A DNA stretch of 64,000 nucleotides from Cyclina sinensis. Taxonomy: Eukaryota; Mollusca; Bivalvia; Venerida; Veneridae. The notes below the pieces were generated by a model. It saw only the letters and a program-made list of their open reading frames with translations. It was not told the origin of the DNA and ran no database searches. The DNA is taken from NCBI GenBank assembly GCA_012932295.1, contig JAAONU010000014.1, positions 20,912,011 through 20,976,010 on the forward strand, read 5' to 3'. Position 1 is the first letter of the stretch. Each line of letters begins with the position of its first letter. The position numbers and the translations under genes were made by a program. This document shows, in pieces, positions 11,046 through 23,779 of the stretch.

Positions 11046-14000
11046 CTATGTAACGTAATCTTCCAGGTACTTTGGCTTTTTAATTTCCCTTTTTGGCCTT
11101 TCCATAACGACTTGTTCTGGGGTAGTCTCCAAAGATTTTTCCTCAGGATTGTAATACTTTTTCACTTGTGACACATTTCTGCCAATAATTACTCCATCTT
11201 TTTCCAGCGACACTTGGTTTCCCATTTTCTCCCTAACTAAGTATGGTTCAGGTTCAAATCTCGGTGTCAATTTATTTTGTTCTTTTCTCTCTACGAGAAC
11301 ACTGTCCCCTTTTGATATGTCACTTCTTTCCGCATTTCTGTGTGTATCTGCATACTCCTTTCCGATTTCTTTCTGAAGCATGTCCCTTTCGCGATAATCA
11401 TGTTTCTCAATGTCACAATTCACCAAATACGGTAGCTTCGTCCGAAGTTTCCTTCGAAACATCATTTCAGCTGGACTAACACCTGTAACCGAGTTTGGTG
11501 TCGTTCTGTACGCAAAGATAAACTCATTTAGGTGCTTTTTCCAATTTCCTTTTTCAGCTTGCAATGTTTTAATGGCTTTAAGAATAGTCCTGTTCATTCT
11601 TTCGACCTCGCCATTACTGGGAGCCCAGTATGGTGTACTTGTTGAATGTTTGATCCCTTGTACGCGCAAGTAATCCTCGAATTCTTCAGATTTGAAATTC
11701 GGCGCATTGTCAGATTTAATTGAAATGGGCAATCCATGTGTAATGAACATTTTGTCCAAACTTTCAATTATTTTGCTAGATGTTGTGCTTTTCAAGATAT
11801 CTACTTCAAACCAACGACTAAAATAATCCACAGCTACAAACACATACTCTCCAGTGTACGGAAATGGACCCATCAAATCTATTGAAAGGTGCTGCCACGG
11901 TCCTTCTGGCAATTTAGTTCGTGTCAGAGGTTCTGGTTTTTCCGGTTGACTGACTAACTGACAGCTGTTACACTTTTTGACTTCCCGTTCAACCTGATTG
12001 TCCATTCCTGGCCAGTACACGGTCTCACGCAATCTTTGTTTTGTTTTAACGATACCCTGATGTCCTTGGTGTGCTAATTTAATAATCCTATATCTCAGTG
12101 ATTTAGGAATCACTATGCGTGTTCCTCTTAATACTAATTTGCCTAATACAGTTAGCTCTTTTCTAACATGTTTAAACTCTGGTAAGTCCCTAAAATCTCC
12201 ATTTCCCCGAATTTCATCTCTTAGCCTCGTAATTTCAGGATCTTGTGAAGAAATTTGTTCTATTTCTCGAGCAGTCATAGCTTTTGGTACATCGTTTAAA
12301 GCTATGAATTTCACATATTCTTCTGCTATGTCAGACATTTTTGACCTTTTCAAATTTTCTTGTGTCAGCCTGCTCAATGGATCAGCAATATTGTATTTCC
12401 CTGGCTTGTATTTCACTTTGAAATTGAAAGCCTGTAATCTGAGAACCCAACGCTCTATCCTCGGTGGTGGTTTCGACATTGGTCCATATATAACTTCTAG
12501 AGCACGGTGGTCTGTAACTAGATCAAACTCAAGACCTATTAGCCATATACGGAAACGTTCACAGCTCCAAACTAAACCAAGAGCTTCTTTCTCAGTAGTA
12601 GAGTATCTCTGTTCAGTCTTTGTAAGACTACGACTTGCGTATTGAATAATTCTTTGCTGACCATTTTGTTCCTGAATTAACACTGCTCCAAGCGCTAGCG
12701 GTCCTGCGTCTGCAATGACAGTTGTCTTTGCTCTTGGATCAAAGTATCCCAGTGTTTCTGCACTTGCTAACTTCTTTTTCAAATTTTCAAACGCCTTTGT
12801 TTGTTCACATGTCCACTTGAAATGAGCCCCTTTTCTTGTAAGTCTACGTAACGGCTCAGTTACCGCAGCTAGGTCAGGTATGAATCTATGATTCCAGTTC
12901 GCCAACCCAAGAAGACTCCGTACTTCTTGTACATTCTGTGGTCTTCTAGCGTTCAGAATTGCGTCCACTTTTGACTGTTCTGGTCCTATGCCATGCTTTG
13001 ACAACACATGTCCATGAAACACTAATTTGTCCATACAAAATCTGCATTTCTCATAATTGACTGTAAGTCCCCGTTCACGTAACCTTTCAAACACTGCCTT
13101 TAATCTAAGATCATGAGTGATTTTGTCAGGAGCATAGATAATTATATCATCCGCGATGTTTTTGACCCCTTCCAGTCCTTCCAAGACCTGAGAAATAATA
13201 AACTGATAAATTTCAGGTGCGGAGTTTATCCCAAACATCAGTCTTTTGTAACGATAAAGCCCTTTTGAAGTTACAAACGTTGTGATGTATCTGGAACTTT
13301 CTTCTAGTTCAATTTGATGAAAACCCTCTTTCAAATCAATTTTTGAAAATATTGCCGCACTATTCATTTCATGTATTATTTCATCAACCGTCGGTATGGG
13401 GTGTCTTTCTCTCTGTATGGCACGGTTTGCTTGGCGGAAATCTAAACAGATTCTAACATCGTTTAGTCCCTTTGGCACAACTAACAGTGGCGAAACCCAC
13501 GGCGTAGGACCATTTGTCTTTTCTATAATGTCCCTGGATTCCAAATCTTCTAGTTTCTTTTCAACCTTTTCTCTTAGGCTGAAAGGCAATCTCCTTAGCG
13601 GCTGTGCTACTGGTTTCACACTTCTGTCGATGTGTAATTTTAACTGAAAATCTTTCAGCTTCCCAGTACCTTGAAAACACTCTGGGTATTTGCTTTTCAA
13701 CCCTTCACCGCTATTTACTGCATTTATATTCTCCCCTATTTTCAACACTTGTAATGTGGTTGCTGTACTATATCCAAGTAATGAACCACAGTCCGAATCC
13801 GTTACAAGAAATTCTGCAATCTGCGTTTGTCCACCCACTGATATTTCTGCCTTAAATTTTCCAATTAAATGAAGCGGCGTCTTGGCTCCGTATGCATACA
13901 CTTTTTTCTTGCATTCTTTTAGTTTAACTTTCTTTTTTAACTTTTTCCACGCTACTTTATCAATAACATTGCAGCTTGCCCCACTGTCTATAAGAAAACT

Positions 14001-14300
14001 TATGTTCATTCCTTTGACCATGACAGGCAAGTGTTGAAATTTGCTTCCTAGGATAAACACATTCTCTTCACCCTCTGAATTTGATGATTCATCCAAATGT
14101 TTGACATTTTGACGGCTCTGTTTGCTTATCTTGGACTTACACATTTTGGCAAAGTGTCCTACATTTCCACATTTACGACACGTTTGTCCTTTCGTAATTT
14201 CACAGTCACGTGCATAATGTCCTTTCTTGCCACACCGATAACATTTCGCATCTGCCGTTTGCCGTTCTCTGGCTACCTTGGGCTTTGAAACACTTTTTGG
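11046..14300 (-). CDS. Ty3/gypsy-type pol polyprotein (zinc knuckles-PR-RT-RNaseH-IN), 5' end missing
   Basis: The polyprotein supplies the enzymes for reverse transcription and integration of the element. The frame is open from after a TAG at 14301-14303 to the stop at 11046, about 1084 codons; the first Met lies at 14144. Upstream of this Met are two CCHC knuckles of the form CX2CX4HX4C (CYRCGKKGHYARDC and CRKCGNVGHFAKMC), the nucleocapsid-like end of gag. Numbering from the Met at 14144: protease DSGA at 53-56; reverse transcriptase FSKIDL with Asp270 and catalytic ADD at 331-333 (IADD in place of the usual YxDD); RNase H with Asp479, Glu518, Asp545 and Asp588; integrase zinc-binding His692/His695 and Cys725/Cys728; integrase core Asp756, Asp812 and Glu848 with 35 residues between the last two; C-terminal tail with VSQVKKYY. 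No frameshift or internal stop was seen. No start codon is evident at the truncated 5' end. Confidence 0.95.
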   Translation of the reverse strand, partial: PKSVSKPKVARERQTADAKCYRCGKKGHYARDCEITKGQTCRKCGNVGHFAKMCKSKISKQSRQNVKHLDESSNSEGEENVFILGSKFQHLPVMVKGMNISFLIDSGASCNVIDKVAWKKLKKKVKLKECKKKVYAYGAKTPLHLIGKFKAEISVGGQTQIAEFLVTDSDCGSLLGYSTATTLQVLKIGENINAVNSGEGLKSKYPECFQGTGKLKDFQLKLHIDRSVKPVAQPLRRLPFSLREKVEKKLEDLESRDIIEKTNGPTPWVSPLLVVPKGLNDVRICLDFRQANRAIQRERHPIPTVDEIIHEMNSAAIFSKIDLKEGFHQIELEESSRYITTFVTSKGLYRYKRLMFGINSAPEIYQFIISQVLEGLEGVKNIADDIIIYAPDKITHDLRLKAVFERLRERGLTVNYEKCRFCMDKLVFHGHVLSKHGIGPEQSKVDAILNARRPQNVQEVRSLLGLANWNHRFIPDLAAVTEPLRRLTRKGAHFKWTCEQTKAFENLKKKLASAETLGYFDPRAKTTVIADAGPLALGAVLIQEQNGQQRIIQYASRSLTKTEQRYSTTEKEALGLVWSCERFRIWLIGLEFDLVTDHRALEVIYGPMSKPPPRIERWVLRLQAFNFKVKYKPGKYNIADPLSRLTQENLKRSKMSDIAEEYVKFIALNDVPKAMTAREIEQISSQDPEITRLRDEIRGNGDFRDLPEFKHVRKELTVLGKLVLRGTRIVIPKSLRYRIIKLAHQGHQGIVKTKQRLRETVYWPGMDNQVEREVKKCNSCQLVSQPEKPEPLTRTKLPEGPWQHLSIDLMGPFPYTGEYVFVAVDYFSRWFEVDILKSTTSSKIIESLDKMFITHGLPISIKSDNAPNFKSEEFEDYLRVQGIKHSTSTPYWAPSNGEVERMNRTILKAIKTLQAEKGNWKKHLNEFIFAYRTTPNSVTGVSPAEMMFRRKLRTKLPYLVNCDIEKHDYRERDMLQKEIGKEYADTHRNAERSDISKGDSVLVERKEQNKLTPRFEPEPYLVREKMGNQVSLEKDGVIIGRNVSQVKKYYNPEEKSLETTPEQVVMERPKREIKKPKYLEDYVT

Positions 14301-14303
14301 CTA

Positions 14304-17300
14304 AGCCTTAATTTGTTTATAACATTGACATCTCCATAATATTATAACATTAACATCTCCATAATATTGATCCAATATTAGCAATATTGGCTAAAATAGT
14401 AACAGACTCTTATAATATGATTCAAGACAGGAAAATCAGTTCCTTTCTGTCATTAAAGTGGTTTAAGATAATAGATCAGCCATTGACCTCCCCTAAAATT
14501 TACGATTAAATATTTCAAAACAATTACAAAATATGCAATATGTTCAATATATGTTTGTTTCAATATTTCATAACACAAAAGCACAGCATGAGATGAATAA
14601 AAAAAAACAGTATATGACGACAAGGCGTTGAAACCTATCTAGTGTCTTAAACGTAAAAAGTGTAATTCTTAAATCATGGACTTTCCAAATGTGTTCTTCT
14701 TGCTATTCCGCATGCTTTAAATGACAGTTTCCATATTAATATTTTCGTAATCTTGCGTGTTCCAAGTGAAAAACTACAAAACAACAAATTAATATATTAA
14801 CGATTCTCCATTCAAGGGAAATGAGTCAGAAGTACCAGTCTGTGTTATTTAGATAGTTCTATATTCAAATATGCTTTGCTATCAAACTGAATGACAAAGC
14901 TTTTTCTTGGGAACAGACGGGCCAATAGAAAGAAACATTTTTGTGTATACTGAGTGAATTAGTAAATAAGGTCATTCTTATTCCAAGTAGAATTGCAGAG
15001 TCTAATGTTATTCATATTCACTGTTAATCACAGTGTCAGCGAGTTCAAATTCCATGACGCAAATTGTTTAATAGATGATTGATATAATGAGAGCCTAACG
15101 TCCATAGAACTTGTTAAAATTCTGTCTGATAATACTTGAACTCCAAAAATCACCCAAACAAGACCAATCAAAACGTTCATTAAAACTGACAATTAACGTC
15201 AAGGTTTACTACTTTAATATTTGGTAGTTTTGTTTAGAAGATCAAACCGTATAATATTATACTTATAAAAACTGTTTTAAAACAAATACCGGAATGCTAA
15301 TTTCAAAAAGAAAAAAAAGCTTTAAACGTACAAAAACCAACATTTAATATAAAGATATAGATTCTGACTAGTTCTTTTAGGTATGTGACGTCGATTTCGC
15401 ATTTTACTGTTTAATTTTTTTTTAAATTCATGAATTGTGCATGATGTAATACCTAACAATAATAACATCAGCATATAGCTCTCAAGGAATTACAAGATGT
15501 TACGGAGAGTTATCATGCTCTACATTTACATGGCAGAAAACGCAAAAACATAATAAGCCTTTTTATAACGATCTGCAATTTATTTGAAATAAGAACCTTA
15601 AGGGAATGATCAGTACCGATATTAAAAGTATCACTCGGAACAATGTTTGATGAGGATTGTGTTGAAAAATTCATGTAAAATAGCAAAGTTTTTGACCTCA
15701 CATGCAAGAAATGTTTAAATTTTATTAATAGTATGTTTGTAAAACATGCGACACCCTGGAAATTCACGAGTAAATTTGGTAGAGAACCTCTTGATTCATC
15801 CGTATGCTTTGAGACAACATTCATTCTCTTCCTTTACCTTGACTCATGCTTAGATGAATTGCATTTGAAAAGTATTGATTAAAACATCTTTCTGATGCTT
15901 TTTCCAAAATCCTAAGCTTTTGGGCTTACAGTTTTATACAAGAAAATGTTCTCAGTAGTTGATTTGATTTATTGTGTATGAGAAGAATGGGAGTTCCCGC
16001 GGCAGGACTAATACTGGACCCTTGCTAAACAGTTTTTGTAGAGACCTTTAAGACAAACATCGTAACTCATGTGCTTACGGTTTTAATTGATATCTTTACA
16101 AGCGATTAATTCTTTGCACCAAAAGAAGTGACCCCTAAGGCGGAGCAGGTTTTGACGTTATGTGTTTAATTTGATCAGAGCTTCTCTTGATTATAAAACG
16201 TGCCAAATACAAGTGGTTTAGCTTAATGCCTTATGGTTTGAGACAAAAAGATGTTCCATTGCAATAATAGAAAGTTTCCACTATAATAAGAGAAAAAGTT
16301 CATCAATTCTTATAGATTACTTAAGGAATACCATGCAAAGAACCATCACGAAATTTTATCATATACGACTCACGGTTCGGAAGAAAAATCTTTTTTGAAG
16401 CAGATGATGACGACGAAAAACGGTTGACGACGGAAAAAGGCCGATAAGAGAGTTCAACATTAGAACTTTGTGTTCGGGTTATGTAAGCGGTCATCGTAGG
16501 AAAACGTTTATTAAGCGCCGTACGTTTCCAAAAGGAAGCAATGTATTGCTCAATCGTTAGGCTCATTCAACAAGATATTTACCTCAGAAGACAATGACAA
16601 AGCTTGTACAACGGTCTTATCATCCTGCGATATATAGTACAAATATTCTTCACTTAAACACGCTTCATTATGAAGTCCGCTATTTTAAGATATTTCACCT
16701 GTTTCTAAACTGTGACCCCAAATGCAACCTGTCTGAACCGCAGATCGATCATTTGTCACTTGTGTATACTTGTCTTCGTCTACTCGAAGAATATCTACTT
16801 GGTGTTCCTCCTACTCGTGTTTGTGTGTAAATTTTACTGAAACAGAAGTATATTCTGTATGAAAGCAATATTTTCAAATACAAATTAAATACATCAATGT
16901 CTTTCTATTAAGTGTCTTTTAGTGAAATAGGATCCCAAGTCTGTGAAAGGGACAAATGACATGATTTGTTGGCATGAGTAGACATATAATCTTGAACATC
17001 TTCTTGTGTATACATAGAACCCAGCTGTAATAGATCAATAAATATTTAAACAGTGCCATGAATGGATGCTCGAATAAATACAAATATTTCAAAATTACGG
17101 AAAATGTTATTGTTCCCAAGGCAGAGAATGTATTATTTATTTGTTGTTGTAGTTAAAACGTGTCTGCAAAATGAGTTTTTATACTGCATTTTGTAATTTG
17201 AAAATACCGTATGATAAAAGCATTTGAACAGTCTTTCAAGACAGATTTAAAATGAAATGATTTTAGTTGACTGTAAGCTTAAATGATTGAAAGATTTTTC

Positions 17301-20160
17301 TACACTAAAAAGTAATATTGTTTATTGTTTCTACGTATAGCCTGTTAGTATCTGTACGATTCAGTCTGCCTCAAACTTAAGTAAAAAGCTCGTAATCAAA
17401 CATGAAATGAATGTTTTAAAATGAGAAAAAGATCTCTTGAAAAGCAAATCGGACCGCATTTTAGCCACAGACAGATTACCGCTTGTTGATTAACCTTCAA
17501 AAATCACAGTGAATACCCTTGTCGTAAAATGTTCCATAGAATGCATCTGAAATGAAAAAATCAAATTCCTGGTTCACCAAACCTGGCACTGATGATGTTA
17601 ACTTTTGATTGAATTGACAAGACTGTTATCGCGCGAAAACATAGATTTAGGTAATGAAAACAAATGTGTCTAAAGCCTGTCTGAAGTCATATTCGAACAG
17701 GATAAGAAATTACAACAAGATAGGAATCACTTTGATCACGGCATGTTTTGTGATTACTTATCTCGAACCGATGACGTGAACTTCGAATTTATTTTGATGA
17801 TCAAACAAAGAAAGAATTTTAGTAAACACGAACATTTCTGATACGTCATTATCGTAACGTAACAAAAGCTTACACCATTACAACGTAGATTGTGCTTACT
17901 AGAAACTTTTTTGTGTCAATGTTTACAACTGCTGTGAGCAAAAGACACTGCAAGTAAAACAGAGTTTATTTCTTAAAGCACAAGTTTACTTTTAATGTCT
18001 TTGTATTATAACTTTAAGATTTACAAGTTATATTGCTATCTTAAGTTTAGAACACAACATGAAACAAATTAACTCTCAGCAAAGTCATGTTCGTAACAGT
18101 TTCTCTAAAACCAAAGACCTTGTCGAACGTAAGACACCATATACTTGTAGTCGTTTTTATATTATTTTTTCTTTTTTTTCTTTCTTTCTCTCTCCCTTTC
18201 TTTTCTGTTGTTTTTGTTTGTTTTCGCCGTCAAACAAAACACTTTATTAATAAATTTGTTCTGAAAACCTTAAATGTTCCTAAGCCTTTTGAAGAGGTGT
18301 CTGCATATTGCACATTAAGTCATTATTTGGTATCCTAGACATTAGAGAACATGCACGGAAACAATTATTCTTCCAAGAGAAATATCTACCGTGCGACGTC
18401 GTGTTCTTTTTTGACAGAATTATTTTTGACTTTGTTGCAACTTTGATTTGCAGGCTAAAAAGAAAAAGAAAGAAGGGTGAAAACGCATACAGAGGAATGC
18501 CTCATATACTTAAATTGGTGCATAAAGTGATCAGCAACCAAACTTACTATAGTTGTAAAACTCAATATTTGGCCATTCTAGATTGAAAGAAACATGATCC
18601 AAACAGTTACCACATTTTGCTCAAATTTTCATGCAACTGGTTTCAAATAATGATTCTAACAGATGAACACAAAACTTTGTAAAAACTCATTTTTTAAACA
18701 ACTGGTATGACGAAGGCTTTTTCAGTAAAACTTTTTTATTTCGTTACCTACGAATTTCAAATATAAAGCTGAGGAAAAGATTTTTTTTAGATCAGAAATG
18801 GGAGAAGTCATTTGACAGAAGTATTACTGCTACTGCTACCGTAAGTAAAACTGCTTACCAAATGAAAAATTCTTCAAACTACGTCGAAAAGTACTCCATT
18901 AGCCACCATTTTGGAAGACCGGTCACAAAAACCTCGCTTCAAGTTGGGATCACTTAACGTTGCCCCCTGTCTAACACATTACTCATTTGTTTATCAAAAT
19001 ATTTTAAATAAAAAGAAACGTCTTTACAATTTGCAAGCCCATTTTCGCTAATTCATTAAGAAGTCTCGCCTACGGGCAATGTGTATAATTATATGAATTT
19101 TCATTTACCTTGAGAATTTACTCATTGGTAGACGTAATCTGGTGTTTGACTTTAGACAAACAAAACAAAATAAGAAAAAACATAACTATTCCTATGAAAC
19201 ATACGAATGTTATGCTGCATTTCATGTGCGCCCAACTTTTTCACTGTTTTAAAACCAAGGGCAACTATCATGATCGTCTGTCCTCTTCGACCATGATTCC
19301 CTGTTCACTTTATGTAGTAGTAACTGTCAAGTTTAAGGGAAGTGTTCAAACAGAAAATAAATTGTGTTATCGGATTTAGAATTTAGTTGACCATTTTTGT
19401 AAAGCAATATCTTAGAATAATTCAAATAAAAGAATACTAGACATGCTGAGTTCTCAATCAAACGTCAACATACATTTCCTCGCTCCTTAGGTCAGGTACA
19501 GCAAAAATATTCGCTAAACAGCACTGGAGTGTAAACATAGCGAATCAATAATTTTAAGTAGTTTCAGATCATGACACATTTTTTGTCATTCTCATTGAAT
19601 AATAGAAGTATATGTTAAAAGAAATACAAGAAAAGATTGTGAGGGTGATTCCTTGTTATTTGAATGTTCATCTTACATGGAAACGTCTAAATTCATCAAT
19701 GATCAACTTTCCTTAAAGGGATATACAGGCAAAAGTTTAATTTATGCTTTCTCACGTTTCTTCAATCAATATACTATGAATGTGCTCGAAATAAATACAA
19801 TGATCAGTCCCAGTAACAAAGATTTGCTCTATTTAGATGAAAAACAGGATGGTTTCCTAACCTGACCCACGTGGGCCAAGATAGAAAATTTAGATTTCGC
19901 GCTAAATTTTGCAGTGAATGATTGGACGGTTTAAGTACCTGTCACTATTCGACAACAAAAAGCAACCTAAGAGAAACGACGATTGGCTGTTTTTGTCACG
20001 TGACCTATTTGAAATAACCGTTTGGATTTTACTTTCAGTTAAAGAACGTTCAAATATTTACGTTCAAGCCCGCATTTCACTTTATTTACATGGACAAACA
20101 TACTGGGAATTTAAAGATCTTCGTATTGAACGTGATTTGAGCAAATAAAATCAGTTTTAG
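14304..20160. other. Non-coding AT-rich DNA, no recognised gene
   Basis: Directly upstream of the truncated pol frame is a 25-26-bp unit repeated twice (14322-14371, AACATTRACATCTCC then ATAATATT). No gag-like frame follows. Pyrimidine-rich tract at 18161-18215. The minus frame at 16321-16566 (81 aa, with a run of Ser) and other short frames carry no recognisable motif. Confidence 0.45.
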
Positions 20161-22051
20161 TTTATAGGCATTCATTTGCCTGTGTATCCCTTTAAATGTA
20201 TTATACAAACTGGTTTATTCTGTAAATCTTGAATGTTTCAAAGCGTTGGAGATATCCCCAGAATTTGCGTTAGATCATCTTTCTTAAATTAGGCATTTTC
20301 TTTGGAGATGATGCAAAATCAGTGCATTTTTGTCCTTATCAAATTCACCATGAATTGCATATCCTGTATTTTTCTGTGTTCTTTTCTACAATAGTATGCC
20401 ATTTGTTTGCTTCTGAAGGCTGGGAAACAAGATACGAATTCATACAAAGGATGTGCATCAGACTTGTTTGCCTCAAGAATGTTTCATATATTGATATGTT
20501 TCCTTGTAGGCATTGTGTGTGTTATATCTACCATCAGAATATCGGGTAATGTTGAGACTGATAGAGAATATTTATTGAAAGCTAATCAAAACATATAGAC
20601 GGATTGTTGAATAAATACTTCAAAGATGAACAAATGTAGGAATTTTCATTGTGAAGAACTGGCTTCTGAAGTTAAAATTAATCAAGTTATTGTGTTAACT
20701 TGCACGTCAAAATCGTACAAGATTATAAAAGGAGCATTTCTCACATCAATATGGTGTAAATTTGACCATGTTTTGTGTCTTTGAACTCATGTTTAGCTGA
20801 TCGTAAACATCTAACCGCTGACGGAAACTTATTTAAAAAACTAAAAAAGAAAGCAAACACATACACATTACAATGTGAAAGTTGTCGAGTACATTTGTTC
20901 TCAGAAAAGCATAAGAGTTCAAATGCTCGGATTTCGAAATAATATTTAAACATTTTTTTTTATTTATTCTCCGTTGATCACGGAATAAGGGATAAATAAA
21001 TCTTCTCCTTCCTCTATGAACTATTCCTGGCGGCTGTTCCATCAAATTCTAACTGCGGATAAATAACGTACTTAATTAACAACGAGCTCATGGCAGAACA
21101 GAACGCAAACAACTCTGGCATAGACTAATACCCTGATAACTAGAAAAATAACAAAGTTGATTACTGTTGACATTGACTTGATGTGCCTCAATGTTTGTAA
21201 GAAACAATCGATTGTCTTTTACTACAGACATCAGTATCCCCACCTGTTTTATTGATGTGACATAATCAATACAAGTATATTTAAATCTAAAATTATTTTT
21301 TGATGAAAGCATATGCAAGAAAACATATCAGTCACCCTCAGTGTGGAAAATGTCAGATTCGGCTTTTATGCTAAACTATCATGTAATCTTAACCGTGAGC
21401 AATCACTTAGATTTTTTCGGCGTATTATAGCTGTATTAAAATCGATCTTGACCTACATTTGTAACGAATGAAATTGTTATATACAAAAAAATCAGCTGAA
21501 GAAGGAAGTTTGCCATTGGTTCAAGCGTTCTTGTAATGAAATTTTAGGGCATAATTCGTTTTTAATTGCGTTTGAAAATAATGCAATAACAATAACGTTA
21601 ATACAGCGTTAAATCAAATATTGAAGCGTTTTAACCATGAACATTTATACTAAACGGACTAAATATATAATAGGTATGAGTATATATATTTCATTTATTT
21701 CATTAAAACAGATTGACACTTTTACCATTAGATTCAACATTTTGGTTTATAGCCTAAACTGTTATGGAAATAGGACATTCGAATGCTAAGCTTGTTCAAT
21801 ATTTGGCAATGTCACTTATTGCGCATGAACTGAACAAAGTACCCATATGTCTAGAAGTAAGACTATCTTATAGGTATAAGTGACAAATTTCAAAATCTGA
21901 TGTGTTTCAATGGAAATTGAATTAGTGTATTGTACCAATGCGTCACCATATGTCTATTACAGCAAAGTGTTTAAAAAGGTTTTCTTTCTAACTTTGTGAC
22001 TTTTAAGCTATAGCTGAACAGCACAGACAAAAATTTAGTATTTACAAATGT

Positions 22052-22950
22052 GCAGGAGCTGTGCATAGAAACACTATTGAATAAGATAAATAAAGGGCAA
22101 TAACTCCACCAAAAATGATTGAATTGCAAAAACCTGAGTATATGCCCTGCAGTACTTAATAATGCGCTTTGTGTGAAAGATTGGTGAAAATTGTTTGAGA
22201 CATGTATGAGTTGTGTTTTTGTTTTTGGGGTTTAACGCCGATTTCAACATATAGGTTATATCTCGGCGGTCAGTCCACATAACCGGTTTTCCTGGATAAC
22301 TAACCAGTAATAATTGCCAATTTTTCCGCAAGTGACTGACTACTGTTCCCACATGATCTACTCTGAATCAGCGGTGAGAGACAAATGAACATAAGACACA
22401 ATGTCTGAGAACAATTGTCACGGAGAAATTTTGCCCTGCCTAGGGGTCGAGCCAACGACCGATGGTTTACTAATCCAGAGCTCTACCTATTGAGCTAAGC
22501 GGGCGGGCTATAACGAGTATGAGTTGTATGAGTTGCGCAGAGAAGTAATATTAAGTAAAATTTAACAAAGGGCAATAACTATGCAAAAAAGGTAATCGGA
22601 TTCAAAACGCCTGATAATATGCACGGTGACCCTTGATAATGATCATTCTATGAAAGTTCGATGAATATTATAATGAGAATTGTAGGAGTTGTGCATAGAA
22701 GCAATATTAAGTAAAATACAACAAAGGGCAATAACTATACTAAAAATAATCGATGACAAAACCCGGAATATATATGCGCTGCGGCACTTGATAATGAACA
22801 TTCTGTGAAAGTTTGGTGAAAATCACACAGGAAATATAGGAGTTGCGCACACAAGAAATATTCAGTAAAATTAAACTAAGGACAGTAACTCCGCCAAAAA
22901 ATACACCGATTGCAAAAGCCAGAGTATATGCACTGCGGCACTTAAAATGT
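22052..22950. repeat. Tandem array of about four ~155-bp units, split by a SINE
   Basis: Units begin with AGGAGTTGTGCATAGAA-like sequence at about 22055, 22529, 22684 and 22838. Each contains an AAAGGGCAATAACT-like phrase and ends near GTGAAAGTTTGGTGAAAAT. Subtracting the SINE and one target-site copy, the first interval becomes about 161 bp, matching the others (154-155). It belongs to the family of tandem modules also seen at 54795-55695. It is absent from the matching place in copy B of the duplication. Confidence 0.8.
22215..22516 (-). mobile_element. tRNA-derived SINE with target-site duplication
   Basis: On the minus strand the element starts with a tRNA-like head: an A box TAGCTCAATAGGTAGAGC (22480-22497) and a B box GGCTCGACCCC (22443-22453), the internal RNA polymerase III promoter. 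A ~180-bp body follows, ending in GAAATCGGCGTTAAACCCC and an A-rich tail (CAAAAACAAAAAC). The insert is flanked by an 11-bp direct repeat GTATGAGTTGT (22204-22214 and 22517-22527), as expected of LINE-driven retroposition. It codes for nothing. The intact boxes and exact target-site copies suggest a fairly recent insertion. Confidence 0.9.
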
Positions 22951-23779
22951 CGGTTTATTTGAGCTAACATTGCAAGTTACATCTTCTATGCTGAAATGTA
23001 GGCTGGTCGTATAAGGTACAAACATCAGATCTCACACACTTAAATTAAAAAAAAAAGTTGTTCAAACCGACTTTATGACCGTACCAAAGAGAGCAATAAA
23101 CACTTACTAGGTTAAACAATGTCTGGATTACAAACACATGTAAATCGCTGAGAAAAGACAGTATGTTACTTTTTATTAGTAGTGTATATAACAGTCCGAA
23201 ATAAAACCATTGTTCTTGATGTTTGTGCATAAATGAATAAATGATAGCTTACATGTATATTTAATATGTTCATTCGACTGAATTTGTTTTTATTGAAGCA
23301 GAATGTAAAATTTTGATGATATAATGTGTAATAGTACCAATTCAGATTCTTGTGCTGGAATTTTATGTCAGTTTCCTGCTTATTTTGTGAGAAACGAATT
23401 GCTTTTTACATTATGTATGGTAATAAGAGATACTTTGCTTCAATCTCTTTAAGGTTGGCCTATAGTAGCATCCACGACGCATGTGCGAGGCAAATTATTG
23501 CGCAATCGATGTTTCCACTAAAACCTGGCCTGAAAATATAGCTCTTATTTTACGCGTTAATACGAAGACAATACGCTTACCAAATGAAGTTTGTGCATAC
23601 ATGGTTGGGACTTAGACCAAATTTGGCGTATATGACGCCCACAATGGCCCAACGGTTCACTTACGTAGAGACAAATGCAATGGAGAAACATAAACCCTAC
23701 GCTTTTATTCAAAACCGCAGCATACGAGGGCAAATAATACAGTTACTATATTTTTATCTGTGTTCTTTCAAATCTGAGT

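Larger units (their letters stand above)
10439..14300 (-). mobile_element. 5'-truncated Ty3/gypsy LTR retrotransposon
   Basis: Read on the minus strand, the element runs from zinc knuckles through protease, reverse transcriptase, RNase H and integrase (14300-11046), then about 440 bp of untranslated sequence, a purine-rich tract and a candidate 3' LTR (10599-10439). The part expected upstream (most of gag, leader, 5' LTR) was not found in 14304-16000, so the copy appears truncated. The domain order RT-RNase H-integrase is that of Ty3/gypsy elements, and the reverse transcriptase variant resembles the animal 'K02A2.6-like' proteins. The uninterrupted frame suggests a fairly young insertion. 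Confidence 0.9.

Noticed and set aside
12115..12645. 176-codon plus-strand frame
   Set aside because: It is the antisense shadow of the RNase H/integrase part of the pol frame. The same holds for the plus-strand frames between 11243 and 14288.
14304..16000. Expected gag and 5' LTR upstream of pol
   Set aside because: No gag-like frame, no copy of the candidate LTR ends and no primer-binding-site-like sequence could be found here.
16200..16260. Plus-strand peptide FSLMPYGLRQ resembling the reverse transcriptase phrase before the catalytic box
   Set aside because: Only about six residues fit, the expected NAPATFQ-like continuation is absent, stops lie close by and no other retroelement motif is nearby.
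22440..22512. tRNA gene candidate
   Set aside because: A and B boxes are present, but the sequence continues into a SINE body and tail and has a target-site duplication, so it is a SINE head and not a tRNA gene.
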